Positions 33,301 through 38,015 of a stretch of 38,015 bases of DNA are shown here, piece after piece. The DNA is from a virus. The translations under genes and the position numbers were made by a program. Numbering within the stretch: the stretch's first letter is position 1; each line of letters starts with the position of its first letter. Location: the IMG/VR virus record IMGVR_UViG_3300036466_000089, positions 1 through 38,015 of that record. One strand, 5' to 3'. The notes under the pieces were generated by a model. The model had not been told where the DNA came from. It did not search any database and saw nothing but the letters and a program-made list of their open reading frames with translations.

Positions 33301-35674
33301 GCTTATGGATTACTTCAAGGCTCGCCGGGCCAATGAGCTTATGAAGCAGGGCCGTGAAAGGCTGTTCACAAAGCAAGAGATTGAGGCCGGGTTAAAGCTT
33401 GGTGTTACATACCCTGAGTTCCGTGATGTGTTCAAGGAATATCAGGAGTTCAACAAGCGAATGCTGGACTTCTACGAGCAGATGGGCCTGATTGATGGGA
33501 AGCAGAAGCAAGCCTTTGCTGATGCCAACAAAAACTATGTACCATTCCACCGGGTAATAGAACGCCTTGAAGATGGTGATCAGGCTGGAACAACGTCAAT
33601 CGGCAAGCGCCTGAGTGGTGGCACTCAGAACGTGCGTGACATTGCTGAAAACATTGTTGAGGGCCTTTACTCAAATATCCGGGCGGCATTGATTGCCAGG
33701 GCCAAGCAGACGCTATACCGGGACATTATGACTAGCCAGGATGGTTCCTTGTTTGCAGTTAAGCTATCGCCAGATAGCAAGCTGGTTAAGGTTGAACAAA
33801 CTCAGATGGCGGCAAAAATTGCTGAAGCCATGGCTGATGTTGGCCTAACTGTAAGCAAAGATGGAATGATTATGGCCGGCGATCCTGATGCGCAGATCAC
33901 TGATGTTGATGATATTGCCCAGGCCCTTGAGTCTAACCCTGATCTGCTTAACTTCTGGACCTTTGGGCACAAGCCAACGACAGCAGAAACATACGTTGAT
34001 AGTGCCATCATTGATGGTAAGCGTACCTGGTTTGAGGTTCGCAATCCGTTGCTGGTGGATATGCTAACAGGTATGAGAGGCTTTAAGTCTGGCGCGTTGC
34101 TTAATGCCATGTTCCGCGTGAAGAACCTGCAAACTCGCACTGTAACGTCAATGCTTCAGTTCCTTGGTCCAAACGCTGTGCGCGATACGCTGAGCGCCTT
34201 TGTGATCAGTAAAAACAAGTTCATTCCTGTATGGGATACCTTGATTGGTATGGGGCACGCCATATTCCACACCAAGCTTTACCGTGAGTTTCGTTTGCAT
34301 GGTGGCGGCTATGGTACCCGTATCGAGGCAAGAACAGAGGAAACCAGAAAGCGCAGGCAGCTTGATCTTCCAAGCCGCAATATGTGGGATACCGCCGCTA
34401 AGTTTTTAGCAGGGTATGACCGCTTTGCTAGTGCATTTGAGTATGGTAGCCGCCTTGGTGATTATCGCCGTGGCCGCCAGGCTGGAAAGAATGCGCTTGA
34501 GGCTGCATGGGAGGCCAGGGAAGTTGCAACAGACTTTAGCAAGATGGGGCGCAATGAGTTGTGGGCCAAGTTCCTTCGTACCGTTCCGTTTATGAATGCC
34601 GGCATTCAGGGCCTGGACAAAACAGCGCGAGAGATATTTGAATTGCGCGGTGAAATGAAGGGTAGCAACCTGGCAAAACTTGATGATGCTAAGGTGCGAT
34701 TCCTGGCTGCTGGTGGCGTGCTCACTCTTATGACAGTGATCTTGTGGTTGCTGAATGAGGATGATGACCGGTACCAGGCATTGACGCCAGACCAAAAGGC
34801 GCGCTTCTGGTGGATCTTCCTTCCTGGTGCAGAGAAGCCTCTTAAAATTCCGCGTCCATACGATATAGGGCATTTGTTCGCAACCATACCAGAAGTTAGC
34901 CTTGACTATATCAAGGAGCGTGATGGTAAAGAGGCAGCGCAGACGCTGGCATGGACCTTTGCTAATACGCTTGGTGTTGGTGATTACCCTGGCATATTCC
35001 AGCCAATGATTGAGGTGGCCAGGAATAAGAAGTTTACAGGCGCGCCTATCGTCCCTGAAAGGTTGATGCACGTTCCTAATGAGTATCAATTCACTGATCG
35101 CACGCCGCAGCTGTACCGCAATCTTGGTGAAGCGCTTGGAGTGTCACCATTGGTGGCAGAGCATTACATGAAAGGTTACTTGCGTTACGTTGAGGCGTAT
35201 ATCTCAGATGGAAGTGAAGCCTTGCTATGGAATGAAAAAGAGTGGGGGCCGCGTCCATTCGTTAAAGAACCGATTGACTACCTAACCTATCAATTCCAGG
35301 GGCAGCGTGTTCCTTATCGAACAAAATGGACTGAAGGTTATTTTGAACTCAAGAAAAAGGCAGCCGGCGCCAAGTCTGCATTTGAACTACTGACCGCACA
35401 GGCAATACGCGATCAGCAGCCAATGAAAGACTTTTCAGCCGACAAAGTTAACCAGTTGCTTATCAGCATGGATAACGCCTTTAGACAGATTGATGGCGCA
35501 TTCAAGGACCAGGAAACTGTGCTTGCAGCAATCAAGTACAACCCGGACCTAACCAGGGATGAGAAGGAAAGGAGAATAGAAAATTGGTACCAGCAGAAGA
35601 ACAACGCTTTAGCGCAGTTCTATGACCAGGCCAATAAGGCATTGGAGCAAGTTGAAAGCGAGCTTTCCCAATAG
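24341..35674 (+). CDS. Giant polyvalent protein, 3,777 residues: ejection-like N-terminus, N6-adenine methylase, SF2 helicase, zincin, membrane-associated C-terminus
   Basis: Domains by approximate residue: 1-380 ejection-like with hydrophobic segments (about 210-235 and 340-361); 383-620 and 866-976 low-complexity linkers; 1000-1065 with ALARYVGWGGIP; 1130-1293 methylase with PSVGTGNF and NPPFG (N1196); 1792-2400 SF2 helicase with VVGAGKT (1816-1822), DEAH (1980-1983), ATGTPISN and QREGRIIRQGN; 2773-2777 zincin HEMAH; about 2970-3777 a part like the LPD38 region with TM near 3453-3470. The methylase-helicase core resembles phage P1 DarB and other polyvalent proteins. Its place after two ejection genes equals that of P22 gp16, so it may be injected to shield incoming DNA from host defence; this is inference. 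ATG 24341 follows GAGGCGGGG. Confidence 0.88.
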   Translation: MAENQQPTKDQLLTALEKAHLSGDTQGAKELAAWHNELYGPKPEQEQPGLIDRAKSFFTSDEQPEVDGFTGAMQKAPPEYDSFVTATGKAVRNVPERFQQSAAGLIQMLGEDMGQERERHIAIVSNRLGITPGDYKLLAWAGNEGLVDPKTPIPEALDYIKRNVTGSLNEQQLKQVADMGIINPDEIAGFAKYWREETQKTMEPVNAEPGSAAYYGSAAIGSVAEMGPALLGSILTRNPSVGMRLMAGQVGGQSYAEGREQGLSPDEAQFYAVANAAAEAIPEYIPLSVIMKPGQNFFKRVLKGALAESAQEVLTEAIQTGLDQQMINPDMTWAEARQRLIDAGIIGGLAGPMMSGVAHPVVKAQEKIDQALNAPERQLGIALNQQVEATQFAPAEQAAAQAFDPANAQQQQQPVQRKSMAELVAEKLEQRGVKPAPVVDYAPKQQAMPENIDVPLEVPTQEVVVEEQAKEQVKDEPKQEAPTEEQAKDEAQPTDAAPVYGEGAERVQHTTKRGKELTGVIDREMTLDQAKEIDPYAFKKDGGVFIRDNRIQEYNQKRSEENARVDTAGVERQGDQQQRSQEPGRVPEPAQQQQQPSDIASEPGKRGSENIPMGDTAERIDDALTQDDLAKLRDQVKAKIKEQGTVTDDRLEEKLRGIEAAIGEQGGSIGSGRRVETESGDMLETIGQIRSDMPDGAMVTVRKNPDTIGERKLRISVGELRGLINQEQTNEPTSVEAKKTPTGIIKKGRDEKYDIDVELRKDGEGYTIVDSDPNTKDKRISTGMGGVYKNDQILNREGEFVSPRDIVQAGSATLDKQPFKGTKDEMAQAAKLVAEIEYERSVGNNARVEELESQLIDLVSGRRKADEPEQLGEQGAETLAGVPAEQVPGTEETGDAGLGAEAGSRTDAGRSERVGESGLSTGRGVPDGQGELPVSTSGAERTGRGEQRGTDVPGSVADEKPSDAGRPVSRGDAELIQAEEKAAEEAPAPVGETTQQAVSADNRPAKMFTITPDMGIGEGGQKTKFKNNLEAIKILKSLEAEGRQATPEEQQALARYVGWGGIPQAFYGDAGKVSKGWEKEAAQLKELLTDAEYDAARRSTQDAHYTSQEIVTSIWKAVKDMGFTGGRVLEPSVGTGNFLGMMPAGVRGKSQITGVELDHITGGIASHLYPGANIKTPMGFQDFTMPDGYFDLAIGNPPFGSQKLYDGKRKDLSKFSIHNYFFAKSLDGLKPGGVLAMVVSNSLMDGQSNQAAREYMANRADFIGAVRLPNNAFLKNAGTEVTTDIVFLQKREEGTPRKGPSWKRTESVKDANGIETPLNEYFVKNPDMMLGEWGAYGSMYGPNDPALVAREGQDTGALLREALAKLPKGIMAESKAAPAKEEVKLSTSVDNVKVGSMFIDGGKVMVRQDNELGSIQAEPVEFASDKARQRVEGMIKVRDVFTDLRKAQLTEGVKDAALDALRTRLNREYDAFVKAHGPINSDANKRLFRDDPTWPQIAALEESFDKGITPAMAKKTGEQSRKPSASKAAIFFKRTQSPYKAPTKAATAKDAMAASLSEYGAIDMDYMAKLYNKTPGYIANELGDLVYEVEPGRFETRDQYLSGNVKQKLSQARQLAKADSKYKRNVQALEAVQPEDIEAVDIDVKPGAHWLPREDMKSFVDHVLGNESGKAVYIPTNAKWSIDGVPTEAARSRWGTDRVQVTDIVAAAANQKQIVVRDRIDENTTRVNEAATNAANEKVERLKAEFRRWVWQDDARRSRLTRIYNDTFNTDRLREFDGSHLTFPGKVSDDIIKLRPHQANAVWRIVQSGTTLLDHVVGAGKTFTMIAGAMEMRRMGRAKKPMFVVPNHLVGQWAEDFTKLYPGANVLAATKKDFEKGNRKRLFARIATGDWDAVIVAHSSFGKVEMDKEFQERFINQQIRDIDEAIQNIRAQDGQKSRSIKQIEKQKERLQEKLKKLFDAENKDDNLTFGELGVDALFLDEAHEFKNLGFATSMTRVAGLGNPQGSQKAADLFMKTQFVLEKTGGNNVVFATGTPISNTMAEMYTMQRYLDYQTLQDQGIAHFDAWARMYGEVVTDWELSPSGSYKLNSRFSKFVNIPELMQRYLSFGDVINRDDINRQLAAQGKRLPVPKVKGGKPKNVVVNRSDDQAAYIGEPITDENGRESYPEGSLVWRAEHLPKKPEKGADNMLKIMSDARKAALDMRMIDPAMYGDYEGSKVNQAADNIKRIYDQWSADKGAQLVFIDLSTPKGAKAKEAARIRDLIEKADNGDERAQDELDKMSPDELSALDGDFSVYDDLRQKLINKGIPEQEIAFIHDANTELQKEELFGKVRSGRIRVLFGSTAKMGAGMNVQDRLVALHHMDAPWRPSDLEQREGRIIRQGNKLYERDPDGFEVEINRYATKQTLDSRMWQTIETKARFIEQVRKGNTKTREIEDVGGEASNAAEMKAASSGNPLILEEMDLRQKIRKLEQLEDEHDREQFRIRDQVRRLKLRIETGKDRMLKFTRDAKKAEKAPKDFSITINSGKYDKHKEAGQALLAAANKMADAGQETKAIGEYAGFKLRLDNISGAEFVITIEGEQEYQVDIPDIAETDPTGLAMRITNTVKRISADAKNEAELIKQAERDIPDLEGQIADWSQADELAKVKARHALVIAELKPKNKDQEEIEQDGTSAMMYNAGADVPMPNWRPTYRQAGVPKRPEGDEFAIGDRQVKLKPEEQPTRREGVRVMVEDVIGPRLYQGKVKGKSKLGFYRKNNSEVRVANYDDVEVMAHEMAHYLDMHYRYNKRFTRAYKDTKYRDEVSGLSYTSQKNLKYKEGFAEFVRLWLTNYAEAKAAAPLFTQRFEQVLAEDSTLNKKMVKLQDEMHRWYLQGARAQLRAKSGKELSQSQQIIQYMQSYPLERYRQEVIDKIHAAKVVERTLHGEVRDAALSPFKQFQLINGAESLHEAILKDGTPSLAEDGTFEFNGKGLNQVFWPVSKHGWKRFDLLMDYFKARRANELMKQGRERLFTKQEIEAGLKLGVTYPEFRDVFKEYQEFNKRMLDFYEQMGLIDGKQKQAFADANKNYVPFHRVIERLEDGDQAGTTSIGKRLSGGTQNVRDIAENIVEGLYSNIRAALIARAKQTLYRDIMTSQDGSLFAVKLSPDSKLVKVEQTQMAAKIAEAMADVGLTVSKDGMIMAGDPDAQITDVDDIAQALESNPDLLNFWTFGHKPTTAETYVDSAIIDGKRTWFEVRNPLLVDMLTGMRGFKSGALLNAMFRVKNLQTRTVTSMLQFLGPNAVRDTLSAFVISKNKFIPVWDTLIGMGHAIFHTKLYREFRLHGGGYGTRIEARTEETRKRRQLDLPSRNMWDTAAKFLAGYDRFASAFEYGSRLGDYRRGRQAGKNALEAAWEAREVATDFSKMGRNELWAKFLRTVPFMNAGIQGLDKTAREIFELRGEMKGSNLAKLDDAKVRFLAAGGVLTLMTVILWLLNEDDDRYQALTPDQKARFWWIFLPGAEKPLKIPRPYDIGHLFATIPEVSLDYIKERDGKEAAQTLAWTFANTLGVGDYPGIFQPMIEVARNKKFTGAPIVPERLMHVPNEYQFTDRTPQLYRNLGEALGVSPLVAEHYMKGYLRYVEAYISDGSEALLWNEKEWGPRPFVKEPIDYLTYQFQGQRVPYRTKWTEGYFELKKKAAGAKSAFELLTAQAIRDQQPMKDFSADKVNQLLISMDNAFRQIDGAFKDQETVLAAIKYNPDLTRDEKERRIENWYQQKNNALAQFYDQANKALEQVESELSQ
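26025..26213 (+). CDS. Nested small gene 1 in the +1 frame of the giant gene
   Basis: ATG 26025 has GCGGAG (GGAG 26013-26016) 8 bases upstream and opens a 62-residue frame. The product has a plausible fold-like sequence: a helix MQEWIQQALNDKVISSSEAK, then LVILPQSLESAAQRIFLWEI and an end SELTMH. In contrast the giant frame over the same bases is Gln/Glu/Arg/Pro-rich and featureless. Short proteins with an xxAAQRxxLWE-type segment are known to me from phage virion operons, without function. The overlap suggests that the small gene is the older coding layer. Confidence 0.65.
   Translation: MQEWIQQALNDKVISSSEAKSLDEYLSQHSNSSNLVILPQSLESAAQRIFLWEIPLSELTMH
26937..27266 (+). CDS. Nested small gene 2 in the +1 frame of the giant gene
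   Basis: ATG 26937 has TAGGAG (AGGAG 26924-26928) with an ideal 8-base spacer. The 109-residue product starts MNLNNWASKAQKHWQEFQP and continues NKYQALKKQGTLDLALKQAA, ENQGYQPDEAFQMVRENYLF with a Met/Gln-rich tail. The pattern W..KA..HW...P..Y..LK..GTL..AL..AAE..............G....EA...VRE.YLF is one I recall from small, separately annotated phage proteins. The giant frame over these bases is Gly/Glu/Arg/Ser/Thr-rich filler. Function unknown; a helical, acidic protein. Confidence 0.8.
   Translation: MNLNNWASKAQKHWQEFQPNKYQALKKQGTLDLALKQAAEQTLAEVSELENQGYQPDEAFQMVRENYLFPPAEQSEPDEASNAAPMYQEALQMKSRVMQADQYQEGMQS
28716..28732. repeat. ACGCGT-N5-ACGCGT phased pair, site 7
   Basis: Two perfect copies at 28716 and 28727, 11 bp apart, inside the giant gene between methylase and helicase coding parts. 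A further single ACGCGT lies close downstream (28749 area). Confidence 0.65.
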
Positions 35675-35685
35675 GGTGAGCGAGT

Positions 35686-35691
35686 TATAAT
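35686..35691 (+). promoter_or_regulatory. Possible -10 element before the tail-spike gene
   Basis: A perfect TATAAT follows the giant gene stop by 12 bases and lies 27 bases before ATG 35718; the -35 side (CTTTCC at 35663-35668) is very poor. TATAAT in the same TTATAAT context appears in the two other late gaps (10434-10440 and 16686-16692), so a phage-specific activator could assist. AATAGGAG at 35703-35710 is the ribosome-binding site. Confidence 0.3.
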
Positions 35692-35717
35692 GAACATTAT
35701 TTAATAGGAGATTAACC

Positions 35718-38015
35718 ATGGCAGTCTCAATGATTGGCCCAAAGTTTTACGCTTGGGACCGCAACGGCAAACCTCTGGCCTTCGGTAAGATATACACATA
35801 CCAGGCTAGAACAAATGCGCCAAAACCAACTTATCAATCAGAGGATCAGGTTGCTGAAAACACCAACCCTGTGATCCTTAACGGTGAGGGATACGCCAAT
35901 ATTTACCTTGATGGCTCTTATAAAATTGTCCTTAAAGATAAAGATGAAAACGAAATTTGGAGCGCAGATCCAGTATCAGCAGCTCAGCCGGATGAATGGG
36001 TTAATTGCCTAAGCGCAACCTATGTAAGCCCTACTGAGTTCAAAGTTAATGGTAACTTCGCCTCAGTTTATGATCCTGGTCGCCGTGTTCGCGTTGATAG
36101 CAATGCAGCGCAATACGAATACTCGACAATTATCACCTCAGTTTTTGCTGGTGGTGAAACTACGGTGACGCTTCTTGATGCCATTGTTACAACTGGCATT
36201 CAAGAGGTTTGCGTTTCAATTGTCGGGCATCAGTCTCGCGGTGATGGTCAGATCCTCAGCTTTGGAAACCTTGAAGACGCTGTTGAATATGCGCTTCTTC
36301 GCAAGGGTGATGCCATTGACATAAAAGAGCGTCTTACTGGTAAAGGCGGCGGCTCTCTTTGGGATGTTGTTGAAACATCTTCCGTAACTGTTAACGGCTT
36401 TAATGTGGTGCAGTCAAACGGTAATCCATTATTGTCATTAAAGCTTCGCGAGGGTAACAATCGCAACGCCCTTGCTTGGGGTTTCGATCCGGGGCTTGAC
36501 GCTGATAATGACGATGTTTGCGGCGCGTTCTTCGCTGACATTAACGATGGTGATCGGGTTGATTTTGACGGGAATATGTTCCGGGTGTTTGCAAATACAA
36601 CTGGCATTCCTTCAAGCGGCGCAAATCCGGCAACCGATAGAGCACAAGATCTTGATAAGATGGCATTCCTTAACGGTAAGAAGAATATTAACTTTTCGCC
36701 GGGCGGTCTTTATGCTGCCAACCAAGGAACAGCACCAGCCAAGAATTACTTCCCTTCTACCCTTTACCTGAAGGCGTGTGAGGGCATTCACTTTGAGCGT
36801 GGATCTATCTTTGAAGGCAAGGGTGGATCTTGGGGTGACTCTGACGCTTCAGTAAGCTTGTCGAAAGATGATCGCCAAGACTTCCTTGGTCAGAATGGTG
36901 GTCACGCAATTGTTACCTGTCGATGCAAGCGCATTACTGGTACACCAACAACTCGTTTGTGTGGTTCTGTTGCGCCTTTCTATGCGTCAAGTACGCAAGG
37001 TGTTGATCTTACCGATCCATTTAGCAACTCGGCCTCTCTTGGTTATGCGTCTTATGCTTTTGATGCTTGGGTTGGTAATGTTGCTGCTACAGGGCTTGAT
37101 AATTACCACGGAAACATAAGTAACCCACAAGCGTATAAAGAAACAATTTTACGCCGTGAAGATGGGCTTCAAGCTGGCTCTTCTATTTACAGCGGTAAAG
37201 GTGGTGTTTTAACTGAAGATGCTGACGTTGAAGTTGCAACTCAGGGTGGTTATATCGCAGATATGTACGGAAACGGTTCAGCAAAAGAACTAGGTTATGC
37301 GTTTGGCGCTGGTGTTCATTCATTGTGTACTAACGTTGGTGCTATTGTCCGTAACTGTCAGGAAGTTGTTTATACTAACGTTTCAGCTAATGGTACAGCA
37401 GAATGTCGCGTTACTGATGTTGATGCTGTCGTTGGCTTGACTGGAGTGATGATTGATAACCAATCATTCGGAGTGTGTAAGGCCACATTAAAAGGTAAGG
37501 TGCGAGTTAACAACAGCCGGGTATGGGCTGGTGAGGTTGAAACCCTTGGAAATACCAGTCTTGTCGCATGTATGAAACCGGCATCAAATGCCTTTGTCAC
37601 CATCGACTGTGATGCTGCACCGGATGACAACCCACCAGCAGGTAAAAGTGGTAGCATCTTCGCTTTGATCAGCAACAAGAACGAGGCGACTTATGGCGGT
37701 GTCATCATTGAAGGCGGTGAATACGTAATTAACGGATACCTTATCCGATCTGAAGGATGGGGTGGCGCTATCGCTGGCACTAAGCAAGGCCTTGTTATAA
37801 AACCAGGTGTTCGCATTGAGTGTTTGAGTACGGCGGCAACTGATGGCTTTATTCAGTATCGAAACAAGTCTTCTGGTGGTGGGGTGTTTACCTATATTTA
37901 TCACGACATTGAAGGCGCTGATATTACTGTTCAAGGGTTTCGCTCATTGAACTCTGGTTATCAGATCTTTGGTGGTGGGCTGGTTGAACTTCAGTTGTTT
38001 CCCAAGCAGCTTGGA
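35718..38015 (+). CDS. Tail spike/fibre protein, N-terminal and central part (runs off the window)
   Basis: 766 codons are open from ATG 35718 to the last base; with 128-415 the protein has about 861 residues. The N-terminus (MAVSMIGPKFYAWDRNGKPL, then FGKIYTYQARTNAPKPTYQS and NGEGYANIYLDGSYKIVL) is the head-binding module common to podovirus spikes and fibres. After about residue 170 the sequence is Gly/Asn/Asp/Val-rich with repeated short strands, suggesting a right-handed beta-helix that binds and possibly cleaves host polysaccharide. No catalytic residues can be assigned. It is transcribed last, before the 56-residue gene and the terminator at 608-639. AATAGGAG sits 7 bases upstream. Confidence 0.87.
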   Translation, partial: MAVSMIGPKFYAWDRNGKPLAFGKIYTYQARTNAPKPTYQSEDQVAENTNPVILNGEGYANIYLDGSYKIVLKDKDENEIWSADPVSAAQPDEWVNCLSATYVSPTEFKVNGNFASVYDPGRRVRVDSNAAQYEYSTIITSVFAGGETTVTLLDAIVTTGIQEVCVSIVGHQSRGDGQILSFGNLEDAVEYALLRKGDAIDIKERLTGKGGGSLWDVVETSSVTVNGFNVVQSNGNPLLSLKLREGNNRNALAWGFDPGLDADNDDVCGAFFADINDGDRVDFDGNMFRVFANTTGIPSSGANPATDRAQDLDKMAFLNGKKNINFSPGGLYAANQGTAPAKNYFPSTLYLKACEGIHFERGSIFEGKGGSWGDSDASVSLSKDDRQDFLGQNGGHAIVTCRCKRITGTPTTRLCGSVAPFYASSTQGVDLTDPFSNSASLGYASYAFDAWVGNVAATGLDNYHGNISNPQAYKETILRREDGLQAGSSIYSGKGGVLTEDADVEVATQGGYIADMYGNGSAKELGYAFGAGVHSLCTNVGAIVRNCQEVVYTNVSANGTAECRVTDVDAVVGLTGVMIDNQSFGVCKATLKGKVRVNNSRVWAGEVETLGNTSLVACMKPASNAFVTIDCDAAPDDNPPAGKSGSIFALISNKNEATYGGVIIEGGEYVINGYLIRSEGWGGAIAGTKQGLVIKPGVRIECLSTAATDGFIQYRNKSSGGGVFTYIYHDIEGADITVQGFRSLNSGYQIFGGGLVELQLFPKQLG
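37889..38015. repeat. Right copy of the 127-bp end redundancy
   Basis: Identical to bases 1-127. Both copies keep the same tail-spike reading frame (codon boundary after 127 and after 38015), showing that the contig closes on itself. Confidence 0.97.

Noticed and set aside
1-38015. tRNA genes, CRISPR arrays, insertion sequences, attachment sites
   Set aside because: Looked for by eye on both strands; no cloverleaf-like run with TTC-type loop, no regularly spaced long repeats and no transposase or integrase frame was found.

Overview
The window is a complete, circularly closed genome of a tailed phage with P22-like (podovirus-type) virion genes. Its last 127 bases repeat its first 127 exactly. 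Joined there, the unique sequence is 37,888 bp, and the tail-spike gene that runs off the right edge continues in frame at the left edge. A gammaproteobacterial host is inferred from relatives of genes known in enterobacterial prophages (YbcO, DUF1367, YfdQ/DUF2303) and from a phage CsrA. No tRNA, CRISPR array, integrase or CI-sized repressor was seen, so lysogeny is unsupported though not excluded.

Layout: one divergent control region (4360-4496) drives two transcription arms that meet head-on at 584-587. The short minus-strand arm (4359 down to 584) carries a small HTH regulator, a lambda O-like initiator, a zinc-finger protein, a lambda P-like loader, a DNA adenine methyltransferase, a DUF1367 protein and a YbcO-type nuclease. 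The long plus-strand arm starts at 4497. Its early genes form a recombination and control set: Rad52-like annealing protein, DUF1351, DnaQ-like exonuclease, CsrA, Gp49/66 family, YfdQ family and SSB. Next come the lysis genes (M15 endopeptidase and two holin-like proteins, with a PD-(D/E)XK-like nuclease between), then terminase small and large subunits, P22-like portal, scaffold, coat, gp4-like connector, gp10-like hub, small virion proteins and two ejection-type proteins.

The plus arm ends with a 3,777-residue polyvalent protein (ejection-like N-terminus, N6-adenine methylase, SF2 helicase, HExxH zincin, membrane-associated C-terminal part), then the tail spike, a 56-residue protein and a terminator. 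No polymerase, primase or helicase gene of its own was seen apart from the polyvalent protein, so replication probably uses the host replisome recruited by the O/P-like pair.

Most notable: (1) two small genes with good ribosome-binding sites nested in the +1 frame of the giant gene, exactly under its low-complexity linkers; (2) a scattered family of ACGCGT-N5-ACGCGT sites with an exact 11-bp step, at seven loci, plus a weaker one beside a 45-nt polypyrimidine tract in the replication gene; (3) a phage CsrA whose own ribosome-binding site lies in a GGA-loop hairpin; (4) a set of similar GC-rich intergenic hairpins, only some with T tails; (5) a startless ORF after the YbcO gene that one extra base in an A4 run would join to it.
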